A stretch of DNA of 64,000 bases from Brumimicrobium sp965656195. GTDB lineage: Bacteria; Bacteroidota; Bacteroidia; Flavobacteriales_D; Crocinitomicaceae. This document shows, piece by piece, positions 24,899 to 33,588 of this stretch. The stretch lies in contig CBFHJL010000001.1 in NCBI GenBank assembly GCA_965656195.1, forward strand, positions 1 to 64,000. Direction: 5' to 3'. The translations under genes and the position numbers were made by a program. Below the pieces are notes generated by a model, which saw only the letters and a program-made list of their open reading frames with translations, was not told where the DNA came from and made no database searches. The stretch's first letter is position 1. The number at the start of each line of letters is the position of its first letter.

Positions 24899-25743
24899 TT
24901 GTTCCAATCATCAGGGACAATAAAACACACTTTTTTTGAATTTAATTTAACCATTTTAGGTTTACTTGAATTATCCCATTCCGCAGTTTCATGCTTTTTA
25001 TAAGGTTCTTTTCGATCAATACTTCCAAGCCAATCTGGACGATAAAGAATGGAATAATTGTTTTGTGATGCTTTTATCTGTTGATTAAAGAAGTAATGCA
25101 ATGGTTCGTGATTCAAATAGTCACATGCTACTTGTTCATTCCAAAAGAACTGTCCTCGAAAGAGAAAATAGGATTCAATCAGCTCTTCTTTTATTCCGGG
25201 AATTGAGTTTAGAAGCAATTCGTGTTTTCCCAATGGAAGTTGATGTCCTTCAATTTTTGTTAGTTTTTTCTGTAAGTTATCTTTTCTTGAAGGACCAATC
25301 CAGTTTCGTGTTGTATATGGATCGGAGTGAGGTAGCAATAGATAATATTTTACTGCTAATTCAATGTGAAGAATTCTATTGTTCCAGCGAATGACGAAAT
25401 CTATTTCCCCAATGGTTGTTTTGTCTTCCGTAATTTGAAAGTTTTGAATCAGTAGTTCAACCTCGGCAAACGTTTGAAAAAAATAGGAAAGCAATGACTC
25501 TGCATAAAATCCCAATCGATAGTTCTTTTTTCGATCTACAAAATGTTGAAGTTCTTCAGGCGAATTATCCAGAGATCGAAAGTAATCTGAAGCATGCTCC
25601 TCCCATTGGTCAATGATATCCTTTGGAAAAAATGGAATGCTGAATTCTTTTGGACATGCTTTTAAAGGTGATGTTTTAAACAATAACCAATAAAGGTCCT
25701 GAACTTTTGTGTTCTGTAAAGAATTAAAGAAATCATAATTCAT
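24895..25743 (-). CDS. DUF1853 family protein, 282 aa
   Basis: Family recognised by RLGFYAESLLSYFFQTF, the block IGEIDFVIRWNNRILHIELA followed by VKYYLLLP, and the later WIGPSRKDNLQKKL and HQLPLGKHELL. The acidic/lysine arrangement Asp...Glu-Leu-Ala-Val-Lys on consecutive strands is reminiscent of PD-(D/E)xK nuclease-like folds, which would fit a DNA-acting protein; this is inference. No signal peptide or membrane segment. Length is normal for the family. Monocistronic between convergent and divergent neighbours. Confidence 0.8.
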   Translation of the reverse strand: MNYDFFNSLQNTKVQDLYWLLFKTSPLKACPKEFSIPFFPKDIIDQWEEHASDYFRSLDNSPEELQHFVDRKKNYRLGFYAESLLSYFFQTFAEVELLIQNFQITEDKTTIGEIDFVIRWNNRILHIELAVKYYLLLPHSDPYTTRNWIGPSRKDNLQKKLTKIEGHQLPLGKHELLLNSIPGIKEELIESYFLFRGQFFWNEQVACDYLNHEPLHYFFNQQIKASQNNYSILYRPDWLGSIDRKEPYKKHETAEWDNSSKPKMVKLNSKKVCFIVPDDWNN

Positions 25744-25784
25744 ACCAACGAAATTAAATAAACAATGCGATTTTTGAGTAATAT

Positions 25785-25815
25785 TTTGCCAATCATAGCT
25801 GAATTGGTATTTTTG
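25785..25815 (+). promoter_or_regulatory. Consensus Bacteroidetes promoter
   Basis: TTTG (25785-25788), a spacer of exactly 19 bases, and TATTTTTG (25808-25815) match the sigma-ABfr consensus (-33 TTTG, N19, -7 TAnnTTTG). It drives the 84-aa protein gene at 25844 and probably the OmpH-like and DUF4924 genes behind it. Confidence 0.7.
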
Positions 25816-25843
25816 CCGAGATTAAATTGAATCAAATTAAAGT

Positions 25844-26098
25844 ATGAGAGTAATTGACGAGATCCCTCACGAAAGATTTAAGATCCAGATATTCAACTAC
25901 AATTCGAAGTATATTGTTAAGATTGAACTAGGTCAGTTTGAACAAAGTTATAAGATTGGGGAGATAGATGTAATGGGACTTGATGACGTTAAAGGCATGA
26001 TTACTCAAGATTTTTTGAGTGGTTGTCTAAAGCGCTTTGTTACGATGCGTGAGGATTGGGAGTATTCATTTAGAAATAAGAACACTACAGCAAAATAG
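25844..26098 (+). CDS. Small conserved hypothetical protein, 84 aa
   Basis: Cytoplasmic protein of alternating beta strands and a helix (FKIQIFNYNSKYIVKIELGQ, then DVKGMITQDFLSGCLKRFVT). No family recognised. It follows a near-perfect promoter and has good codon structure, so I regard it as real. Five bases separate it from the OmpH-like lipoprotein gene, suggesting an operon of three genes up to 27368. Confidence 0.65.
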   Translation: MRVIDEIPHERFKIQIFNYNSKYIVKIELGQFEQSYKIGEIDVMGLDDVKGMITQDFLSGCLKRFVTMREDWEYSFRNKNTTAK

Positions 26099-26103
26099 AA
26101 AAT

Positions 26104-26784
26104 ATGAAAAAAATTATTTTATTTACAGCAATCGCTTTCGGAGCGTCAGTAATATTCACTTCTTGTAATGGCGATGCAGGTGAAGATAATGCAACAAATA
26201 CAACCGATAGTGAAGGTGATGTAAGCGTTTCTAAACGAGAAGTAGGGAACGATACTACAGGAGTGGCTATTGCGTACTACATTCAAGACAGTATTGCAAA
26301 CAATTTCAATTTCTATCGTGAGGTTGATTCTATGTTGAATGAAAAGCAAATGAAGTTTCAAAAGGAGCTTGAGTCTCGAATTCGATCTTACCAAGCGTAT
26401 GAAGCAGACATTCAGCGTAGAATGAATAACAATGAAATTACTGGGTATCAGTTAGAGGATATTCAAAAGACCGCTGCACAAAAACAACAGTCTATTTCAA
26501 GATTTGAACAACAAAGAGGAGCAGCTTTACAGAAAGAGTCGATAGATTATCAAACGGCGATGATGAATAAGATTTCTGAAGCAGGTAAAGAGTTTTCTGA
26601 AAAGAATAATATCGATATTCTCTTCTTTTATCAGAAAGGTGGACAAATTACATACATCGCTAATGCTTTTGATGTAACTGAACAATTTGTAGAATACCTG
26701 AACAAGAGAGAGGACGAGTTGATGGCTGACTTTGATGAAAAGGTTGATGAAATTGAGAATAGTTCTGATAGCCTAGCAAAATAA
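26104..26784 (+). CDS. OmpH/Skp-family lipoprotein, 226 aa
   Basis: Lipidated member of the OmpH/Skp periplasmic chaperone family. Signal with lipobox FTSC (Cys21), then an acidic Asn/Thr-rich linker, a short strand VAIAYYIQDSI and a long coiled coil (roughly residues 75-150, SMLNEKQMKFQKELESRIRS and onward), closing with KNNIDILFFYQKGGQITYIA, the strand that returns in Skp folds. Unlike classic Skp it is anchored to a membrane. Likely assists outer-membrane protein handling. Confidence 0.85.
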   Translation: MKKIILFTAIAFGASVIFTSCNGDAGEDNATNTTDSEGDVSVSKREVGNDTTGVAIAYYIQDSIANNFNFYREVDSMLNEKQMKFQKELESRIRSYQAYEADIQRRMNNNEITGYQLEDIQKTAAQKQQSISRFEQQRGAALQKESIDYQTAMMNKISEAGKEFSEKNNIDILFFYQKGGQITYIANAFDVTEQFVEYLNKREDELMADFDEKVDEIENSSDSLAK

Positions 26785-26810
26785 TAATTCAATCAATAGT
26801 TTTTTGAAGC

Positions 26811-27368
26811 ATGTATATCGCAAAAGATAAAAGAGAATCGAATATCGCTGAGTATGTTATCTATATGTACCAGATGGAAGATATGGTTCGTGCTTACAGC
26901 TTTGACCTAGATGCGATACGAGAAAAGATTGTTCGTCCACAAGTTAAAAGTGCTTCGTTAGAAGAGGAGGCAGTTGCTTGGTACAAAGAGATGATTGATG
27001 AAATGAAGTCCCGCAAACTGGAGCGCAAAGGGCATATACATCGTATCGGAGAAATCATTACTGAGATGATTTACTTGCACAATACCCTGAAAGATGTAGT
27101 TGAAGATAAGAAATACATCGATTTGCTTGCAGCAGCTGAGCCAAATATAGAAGCCTTTAGAGAGAAAAGTGATATGAATAATCTACATTTAGTAGAGATT
27201 TGTTTCCAAGCCCTTTACATGAAGCTTTTGCTTAAATTACAAGGTAAAGAGATTGGGGCAGAGTCTGAAAAGGCATTCGATACCATGAGAATTTTATTGG
27301 CGTACTTAACGAAAGGGTATCACCAAATGAAAAAAGGTGATATGACTATGTTTGAGAAACACGCTTAA
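26811..27368 (+). CDS. DUF4924 family protein, 185 aa
   Basis: The opening MYIAKDKRESNIAEYVIYMY and QMEDMVRAYSFDL match the Bacteroidetes-specific DUF4924 family. All-helical, no signal peptide, no catalytic motif seen. Role unknown in the family. Twenty-six bases separate it from the OmpH-like gene, probably on the same transcript. Its stop is followed within two bases by the convergent acyltransferase gene. Confidence 0.82.
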   Translation: MYIAKDKRESNIAEYVIYMYQMEDMVRAYSFDLDAIREKIVRPQVKSASLEEEAVAWYKEMIDEMKSRKLERKGHIHRIGEIITEMIYLHNTLKDVVEDKKYIDLLAAAEPNIEAFREKSDMNNLHLVEICFQALYMKLLLKLQGKEIGAESEKAFDTMRILLAYLTKGYHQMKKGDMTMFEKHA

Positions 27369-27369
27369 C

Positions 27370-28296
27370 TCACTGAGATGAGCGATAGCGCTGTTGGAAT
27401 TTAGCTTTTTGTTCTTTTCTCAAACTATCCAAGTCCTCAGGTACTTCTCTTTTCCAACGTTTGTGTGACCAAATCCACCGTGATGGAGCTTCTTGAATGG
27501 CTTTCTCCAGATGTTGTGTATGTTGCTCAGTTATTTCTCCCCAGTCTAACTTCCTTGGTTCACGCGTAATCTCGACCAATTCCATTTCGTAAAATCCACG
27601 TTTAGGTCTATGAATCGTAAAGTAAACAACCGCTTGATCGTATTCGTTTGCCAACATTTCTGGACCAAATACAACCCCAGTTTGTTGATTTAGAAATTTC
27701 ATCCAGTAACATTTTAGTGAATCACCAGGAGACTGATCCGCCAGCACAAGTGTTGCGACACGTTCTGTATTGTTTTTATAGAATTCCTTCACAATTTTAG
27801 AATGTATGACCTTCATCCCAAAACGCGATCTTTTTGCATTCAATTTTTCATCCCAGAATCCACTCGTTAAAGGCATTCCTATACCTACAGCCTTATGCTT
27901 AAATAAAAGATTCTGTGCCGTAATAAGCCATTCCCAGTTATTATAATGTCCCGAAACCAGTAATACGTCTTTTCCCGAATGGTATAAATCATCCATGATC
28001 TCGGGATTACGAACCTTAAAGCGCTTGCGAAGTGCACGCTCTGAAATACTGAGATTTTTGGCTCCTTCAGCAAGTAGATTCGTGAGGTGTCGATAAAACA
28101 TACGTTCAATCTTCTTTTTTTCTTTTGGAGTTCTATTAGGAAATGAATTGCTAATGTTCGTACGAACAACTTTTCTTCTGTAGGGAACAATTGTGATAAG
28201 TAGTAAATAGAAAAAGTCGGTAAATAAGTACATAACTGGAAGTGGCAGCAATGAAGCAGGGTAGATCAACAGATAATATGCAATCCAGCTTAACAT
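27370..28296 (-). CDS. Lysophospholipid/lipid A acyltransferase (LpxL/HtrB-like), 308 aa
   Basis: Inner-membrane acyltransferase that adds secondary acyl chains in lipid A-type synthesis, or acylates lysolipids. N-terminal membrane region (MLSWIAYYLLIYPASLLPLP), then the catalytic box SGHYNNWEW (H-x4-E), ADQSPG, and FGPEMLANEYDQAVVYFTIHR, as in LABLAT acyltransferases. I use ATG 28296; the frame could open from a TTG at 28311, which is less likely. Ends SRWIWSHKRWKR, typical of the family. Confidence 0.92.
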   Translation of the reverse strand: MLSWIAYYLLIYPASLLPLPVMYLFTDFFYLLLITIVPYRRKVVRTNISNSFPNRTPKEKKKIERMFYRHLTNLLAEGAKNLSISERALRKRFKVRNPEIMDDLYHSGKDVLLVSGHYNNWEWLITAQNLLFKHKAVGIGMPLTSGFWDEKLNAKRSRFGMKVIHSKIVKEFYKNNTERVATLVLADQSPGDSLKCYWMKFLNQQTGVVFGPEMLANEYDQAVVYFTIHRPKRGFYEMELVEITREPRKLDWGEITEQHTQHLEKAIQEAPSRWIWSHKRWKREVPEDLDSLRKEQKAKFQQRYRSSQ

Positions 28297-28426
28297 GTAA
28301 CTTTTTCTCAAAAGTAGCTATTTTGGGGTAAATAATTGTTACAGATATTGAACCTTCTCTATTTCTTATGAATTAGATAAATCTTTGAAGTAAGAATATT
28401 ATTTTTGGAATCTAAATTATTTATAC

Positions 28427-29491
28427 ATGGAAAAAGTCATTAGTGGTATTCAGCAAATGGGAATAGGTGTTCCTGATGTTCAAGAGATTTGGGCTTGGTA
28501 CCGTAAATTCTTTGGTGTAGATGTGCGCATTTTTGAAGAAGCTGCTGACGCGCCCTTAATGATTGACTATACAGGAGGTAAGGTTCAGTCAAGAACAGCA
28601 ACGCTTGCTCTATCCATGGAAGGAGGTGGTGGATTTGAAATCTGGCAATTTACAAGTAGACCCACTGAGCGACCGAAGTACGATGTATACTTGGGAGACT
28701 ATGGATTATACATTTGTAGAATTAAGTCTCGTGATGTAAAAGCTTCCTTTGAATACATGAAGCAGAACGGAGCCAATATTCTGGGAGGACTTATGCAAAC
28801 GCCACATGGAGAGCCTCATTTTTTCGTGAAAGATCCAAATGATAATATCTTCAATGTTGTTTTGGAGAAGACTACATTCAAAGAAACCAACTTTGAAGGT
28901 AAGACAGGTGGAGTGGCAGGTGCTATGATCGGAGTAAGTAATATCGAAAATGCAATGAAGCTCTATGCTGATATCTTGGGATATTCCAAAATAGAATACG
29001 ATGAATCCGATGTGTTCGATTGCTTCAAAGAATTACCTCAAGGAGATAAAAAAGTAAGAAGAGTTTTATTGTCTCATCCTGAAAAGCGCCAAGGACCTTT
29101 TTCCCCTTTACTAGGTCCATCTAAAATTGAGTTGATTCAATCGCTTGATCGCGATGATTGTAAAAAGATCTTTAAGGATCGATATTGGGGAGACTGGGGA
29201 TTCATACATTTATGTTACGACATCAGAGGAATGGAAGCACTGAAAAAAGAGTGCGAGCAAGCTGGGTTTCCATTTACTGTAGATAGCGGAGATACTTTTG
29301 ATATGGGAGAGGCAGGAGGTCGCTTTTCATATGTTGAAGATCCAGATGGAGCTTTGATTGAGTTTGTGGAAACACATAAAGTTCCAATCATGAAGAAAAT
29401 TGGTTGGTATTTGAACTTAAAGAATCGGGATCCAAGGAAGTCTCTACCAAAATGGATGCTTAAAGCCATGGGGATGAACAGAGTGAAATAA
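28427..29491 (+). CDS. Two-domain VOC (glyoxalase/dioxygenase-like) protein, 354 aa
   Basis: Two vicinal-oxygen-chelate modules, residues ~5-145 (IGVPDVQEIWAWYRKFFG, HFFVKDPNDNIFNVV) and ~165-325 (MIGVSNIENAMKLYADILGY, FSYVEDPDGALIEFVE). The D-P-N/D and E-x-x strands hold the metal ligands. The C-terminal 30 residues (IGWYLNLKNRDPRKSLPKWM) are an unusual tail. Could be a ring-cleaving dioxygenase, lyase or isomerase; substrate unclear. A TATTTTTG box lies at 28400-28407, 20 bases upstream of the start. Confidence 0.85.
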   Translation: MEKVISGIQQMGIGVPDVQEIWAWYRKFFGVDVRIFEEAADAPLMIDYTGGKVQSRTATLALSMEGGGGFEIWQFTSRPTERPKYDVYLGDYGLYICRIKSRDVKASFEYMKQNGANILGGLMQTPHGEPHFFVKDPNDNIFNVVLEKTTFKETNFEGKTGGVAGAMIGVSNIENAMKLYADILGYSKIEYDESDVFDCFKELPQGDKKVRRVLLSHPEKRQGPFSPLLGPSKIELIQSLDRDDCKKIFKDRYWGDWGFIHLCYDIRGMEALKKECEQAGFPFTVDSGDTFDMGEAGGRFSYVEDPDGALIEFVETHKVPIMKKIGWYLNLKNRDPRKSLPKWMLKAMGMNRVK

Positions 29492-29586
29492 TTTGCCTAC
29501 AATACTTGAGTGGTTTGTTTTAATGATTGTACGGTAATAGAAGATGGTAATAAATTGCTAACTTTACATTTATAAAATTGTATCTA

Positions 29587-30657
29587 ATGAAGCATCTTTT
29601 ATTTGCAGTACTTTCTATCGCTATTTTAGCTGGCTGTACAACAAAATTCAGTGTTAACGGGGAATATTCTGAAACTCCTATTGTTCACATGTTGTTAGAT
29701 CCACATGACGAATTTCATTTCTTGAAACTCAACAAAACGTTTTTGGGAGATGGAAATGCTAATGATTTTGCTTTGGTAGCAGATTCTGCCTATTTTGATC
29801 AAGTTGACGCAACAATCGAGGAATTGATAGATGGGACTACAGTTAGAAGTTGGACATTACAAGATACAATAATCGAAAATAAAGAGTCAGGATCATTCTA
29901 TTACCCTGAACAAAAACTCTATTTCTTTCAAGCAGATGATCTGAATGAAGAAGCTACGTATAGGTTAAATATTGATATAGAAAATGGCAAGCATACCGTT
30001 CAGGGTGAAACTGAATTGGTAAAAGGTATTAATATTACTTTTCCAAATGTAAATCAGCAATTGAATTTCGCTGAGGCTAATGTACCTCAAAATGGTTACA
30101 ATACTCAGTCAATTGCTTTTTCAACGGGAATTGGTGGTGCTATTTATAAGGTTCAAGTTCGTTTTGATTATCGAGAAGTAAAGGCCTCTGGTAATGAGAA
30201 TAAGTCTTTAACTTGGGATGTTGGAACTGTTCGAATCGCTGATTTAACAACTCCTACGCCTTCATTAGGTGCTAATGGAGAAGCATTTTATGAGTTTATA
30301 GCAAATCGAATTCAGCAAGACCCAACTGTTACGCGAAGAACGATTAGAGGTTTCGAACTAATTGTTACTGCAGGTTCCGAAGATCTTAATACTTATATGC
30401 TTACCAATGAACCGACATCTTCGTTGGCGCAGAATCAGCCTACTTTCTCTAATGTAGATGGTGGTTTGGGTATTTTTTCGGCACGAACAACAGCTGCGCA
30501 GTATAAGCCATTTCAAAGCCCGGACAGTCCTAATATTCGTGGACTAAATGTTAATAGTACTAGAGAACTTTGCCAAGGACAATATACGGGTTCCTTGCTT
30601 TTTTGTAGCGATAACACAAATGATATTGCGCAAAATTATCCTTTCGCTTGTAACTAA
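29587..30657 (+). CDS. DUF4249-like lipoprotein, 356 aa
   Basis: Start at ATG 29587 (MKHLLFAVLSIAILAGC), giving lipobox LAGC with Cys17. The mature chain is beta-rich with repeated immunoglobulin-like segments (IVHMLLDPHDEFHFLKLNKT; DADATIEEL-type strands; EATYRLNIDIENG). The opening resembles DUF4249 proteins, lipoproteins usually linked to TonB-dependent receptors, but no receptor gene is next to it, so the assignment is moderate. Ends CSDNTNDIAQNYPFACN with paired cysteines. Confidence 0.65.
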   Translation: MKHLLFAVLSIAILAGCTTKFSVNGEYSETPIVHMLLDPHDEFHFLKLNKTFLGDGNANDFALVADSAYFDQVDATIEELIDGTTVRSWTLQDTIIENKESGSFYYPEQKLYFFQADDLNEEATYRLNIDIENGKHTVQGETELVKGINITFPNVNQQLNFAEANVPQNGYNTQSIAFSTGIGGAIYKVQVRFDYREVKASGNENKSLTWDVGTVRIADLTTPTPSLGANGEAFYEFIANRIQQDPTVTRRTIRGFELIVTAGSEDLNTYMLTNEPTSSLAQNQPTFSNVDGGLGIFSARTTAAQYKPFQSPDSPNIRGLNVNSTRELCQGQYTGSLLFCSDNTNDIAQNYPFACN

Positions 30658-30846
30658 TACTTTAAAGTTTTTTGAGCGCGATCACCCATTTAGAGCGCTT
30701 GGATTGTGGTGTTCATCTATTGCTCCAGCAATAAATCCGAAAATAATTCGTAATATAATGTAACGTGATATAAGTGTTGCGTTATAAATAAGAGACTATT
30801 GTCTGCAAGCAATGGTTTCGTTGAACCCCAAAAACCCAAGTTTACT

Positions 30847-31437
30847 ATGAGTCAGAGTCGAATAAACCCCGTTTATCATCATTCAGATAGGATGCTGAGT
30901 GACGAGCAAGAGCAAATCGCTCTTGCGAAAAGTGATCCTAGATATTTTGCTCCACTGTATGAGAAATACCACGAGCAGATTTTTAGATACATTGATCAGC
31001 GTATGGATGATCAAGACCTCGCGTACGATGTAACTTCACAAGTTTTTCTTAAGGCGATAAAAAATATTCACAAATTTGAATATAGAGGGGTTCCGCTAGG
31101 TTCATGGCTTTATAGAATAGCTAAGAGTGAATTAAATCAAGCCTTTAGAAATCGAAAAGCTAAACGAGCGATCAATATAGATAAAACGCATGTTGCTACT
31201 TTCATGGAAGTTTTTAGCGAGGAAGAAAATGATTTGAATCGTAAACGACTATTTAATGCTTTAGATCAGTTGAAGGATGTGGACTTGCAACTGATAGAAT
31301 TACGCTACTTTGAAGATCGTCCATATCGTGAGATAGGGGAGATACTCGAAATCAAGGAGAATAATGCGAAAGTGAAAACTTTTAGAGCACTTGAAAAATT
31401 GAAACATCTATTTACTAAAACCTACGGTAATGAGTAA
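30847..31437 (+). CDS. ECF-type sigma-70 family RNA polymerase sigma factor, 196 aa
   Basis: Region 2 is visible as YEKYHEQIFRYIDQRMDDQD, YDVTSQVFLKAIKNIHKFEY and WLYRIAKSELNQAFRNRKAK; region 4 as QLIELRYFEDRPYREIGEIL and KENNAKVKTFRALEKLK. Start at ATG 30847 (MSQSRINPVY); an upstream TTG would add 16 residues. Its end overlaps the next gene by eight bases, the usual arrangement of a sigma factor with its membrane regulator. It likely controls an envelope or extracellular response; targets unknown. Confidence 0.92.
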   Translation: MSQSRINPVYHHSDRMLSDEQEQIALAKSDPRYFAPLYEKYHEQIFRYIDQRMDDQDLAYDVTSQVFLKAIKNIHKFEYRGVPLGSWLYRIAKSELNQAFRNRKAKRAINIDKTHVATFMEVFSEEENDLNRKRLFNALDQLKDVDLQLIELRYFEDRPYREIGEILEIKENNAKVKTFRALEKLKHLFTKTYGNE

Positions 31438-33112
31438 TCGTAAAATTAATTATAATCGTCCGGTACCATCTAGCGAAAAGGTAAAGGAACGTCAAAATTT
31501 TGATGACGTTCTGAATCAAATCGCAACGGTACCTGCACCGTTTTTTAAGAGCATAGGTTTCTGGGGAGCTATTGGTTCCTCAGTAATCGCTTTTACTTTT
31601 CTAACCAACCAATATTTTAATTCTGTAAAAGAGAAAAATGCCTATGAAGCAAACCCTACTTTAGCAATTCAGTCTAATGAATTACCTCAAGACACAAAGT
31701 GCATAAAACCAATCAATGATCGTGTAGATCATGAATTTGAAACTTTCGTAATTCAACCGAATAAGTCAAATACTATCTACGTAGAAGGAGGTGCTATAAT
31801 ATCCATTCCTGCAGATGCATTTGTAACGGAAAGCAAAGAGGATATTATAATTAATGCCAGAGTATTTAGAGACAAATCAGAAGCCTATGTTGCTGGTGTT
31901 CCAATGGACTATGGTGATAGCGAGGCTTTTGAGTCTGCTGGAATGATAGAAATCAGAGGCAGTCAAAATGGAAAGAAGGTGGAGTTGAATGCTGATAAAG
32001 AGATTGAAGTCACTTTAGGCTTGCATAAGTCGCCTGAAGATTTTGATTTTTACGCCTTGGATGATCAAACAGGTGAATGGTCAGAATATGTTGCAGAAAT
32101 GAAATCCATCGCTCAACAATTGCCAGAACAAAATGATTTGGTTGAAGCGTTAAAATCTGAATTGAATGAAGGTATAAAGCGTGTTGAGGCTGTAGAGAAG
32201 GAAATCTCAACGTTAACTACACCCAAGAAAGCAGATTATCATATCGCTGAGAACAAACAACAAGTGTTCGAACTGAAGTTTAATAAACACGAATTTCCGG
32301 AGCTAAGATCATTTGAACAGCTTCAGTTTGAGGCTAAGTGTAGCGCTCTTAAATATAGTGAGATTCTTGTTAAAACATGGACAGATGTTGATCTTCAGCA
32401 AACGAATAGAGGAGAGTATCAAGCTGAATTTTCAAATCGAAGTGGTGCGAAAATAGCTGTTGATGTTGTGCCGGTTGTAAGTGGTAAACAAGCTGATATA
32501 GCATTCAAAAGATATTCATCTGAAAAGAAACGTATAGAGAATGAAAGACGCAAGAAACAAGAGGTGTTAGAAGGTCTATACGCTGAAAATAATGAAAGAC
32601 AAGAAAGAATTAGCAGTCTCATTAGCCTGGATGAACGCAGAAATCAGGAGTTTTTGGATCGTCGTGCACAAGCTGATAATAAAGAGTTTGTTGAGAAAGT
32701 TGCAATGTTGAACGAGTTCTACAATGCTTCAGCTACATTCAGAACAAACAGATGGGGTGTTTTTAACTGTGATAAACCTGTTAAGTATCCTAGCGCTCCT
32801 TTGTCACCATATACTTTTGCTTCAAACAATAATCCTGTGAAAGCTCGAGAAATTCATGTTTTTGATCTCGATAAAGATGTGCAATATAGGTATGGAACTC
32901 ATAATCATCCATTGGCTTCAGCTGCTATTAATAATGGTGAAACTGTAATAATTGTTCAAGATCGAAATGGTAACATGGGGTATGCAAGAGTTCACTCAAG
33001 AAAAGAGATTCAGAATCGAGTAATTAAGCTCATTCCTATAAATGCAAAGGAGGCAGATATGGAGTTCTTCAAATCATTATTGGATGAAGATAAGGAAAGA
33101 GTTAGGGCTTAG
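31430..33112 (+). CDS. Single-pass membrane protein, putative anti-sigma factor, 560 aa
   Basis: Residues 1-40 are cytoplasmic and basic, 41-60 (SIGFWGAIGSSVIAFTFLTN) span the membrane, and about 500 residues are periplasmic. The periplasmic part starts with a beta domain (GGAIISIPADAFV ... GMIEIRGSQNGKKVELN) found in several Bacteroidetes surface proteins, then coiled-coil stretches (around 225-260 and 355-410, KKRIENERRKKQEVLEGL). Overlap with the sigma factor gene suggests it sequesters the sigma factor, although it lacks zinc-finger or FecR signatures. The role is therefore inferred from topology and position. Confidence 0.72.
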   Translation: MSNRKINYNRPVPSSEKVKERQNFDDVLNQIATVPAPFFKSIGFWGAIGSSVIAFTFLTNQYFNSVKEKNAYEANPTLAIQSNELPQDTKCIKPINDRVDHEFETFVIQPNKSNTIYVEGGAIISIPADAFVTESKEDIIINARVFRDKSEAYVAGVPMDYGDSEAFESAGMIEIRGSQNGKKVELNADKEIEVTLGLHKSPEDFDFYALDDQTGEWSEYVAEMKSIAQQLPEQNDLVEALKSELNEGIKRVEAVEKEISTLTTPKKADYHIAENKQQVFELKFNKHEFPELRSFEQLQFEAKCSALKYSEILVKTWTDVDLQQTNRGEYQAEFSNRSGAKIAVDVVPVVSGKQADIAFKRYSSEKKRIENERRKKQEVLEGLYAENNERQERISSLISLDERRNQEFLDRRAQADNKEFVEKVAMLNEFYNASATFRTNRWGVFNCDKPVKYPSAPLSPYTFASNNNPVKAREIHVFDLDKDVQYRYGTHNHPLASAAINNGETVIIVQDRNGNMGYARVHSRKEIQNRVIKLIPINAKEADMEFFKSLLDEDKERVRA

Positions 33113-33500
33113 CTTTGTATTTATTTCGCTCTTTTGGATGTGTATAGGTCAAGTAGATCAAGTACACATTCAGAAAGAGTGGGGTGAAATGGATTTCGCT
33201 CCTAGAATAGCTGGTTACGTTGACGGTGATATTCCAATCAATAAAATTTGTGATGCAAGGGGGATATACATTGATAGAGGACTTAAGGTCATATCTTTTA
33301 AATTAGAATTGCAATCGGGTAGGTACGACACTATTATTCGAATTAACGGAAATCAATTACCTGATAGCATCTGTGCTTTTATTCAATCTCAAGGTCCTGG
33401 AATGCATTATTACTTTACTAGAATTTGTGCTATGGATAGAGATGGATCTTTGAAACACCTTAGTCCCCTTCGTCTCTTTACTGTTCGAGAAGATGATTGA
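33084..33500 (+). CDS. Secreted hypothetical protein, 138 aa
   Basis: Start at ATG 33084 (MKIRKELGLSFVFISLFWMC ending IGQ) gives a signal peptide; an in-frame ATG at 33042 would lie deeper inside the upstream gene. The start overlaps the anti-sigma candidate by 29 bases, so it is the third gene of the sigma operon. The mature part (IRINGNQLPDSICAFIQSQG, YYFTRICAMDRDGS) resembles the GldM C-terminal/beta-sandwich style but is not assigned. Possibly the periplasmic sensor or ligand of the system (inference). Confidence 0.62.
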   Translation: MKIRKELGLSFVFISLFWMCIGQVDQVHIQKEWGEMDFAPRIAGYVDGDIPINKICDARGIYIDRGLKVISFKLELQSGRYDTIIRINGNQLPDSICAFIQSQGPGMHYYFTRICAMDRDGSLKHLSPLRLFTVREDD

Positions 33501-33588
33501 TGATTCATTTGTAAATACTACCAACTAGAATTACAGTAATTCCCTTTAATTGCTTAGTTTTGTTGTCTTAAACTCAATCAATTATTTC

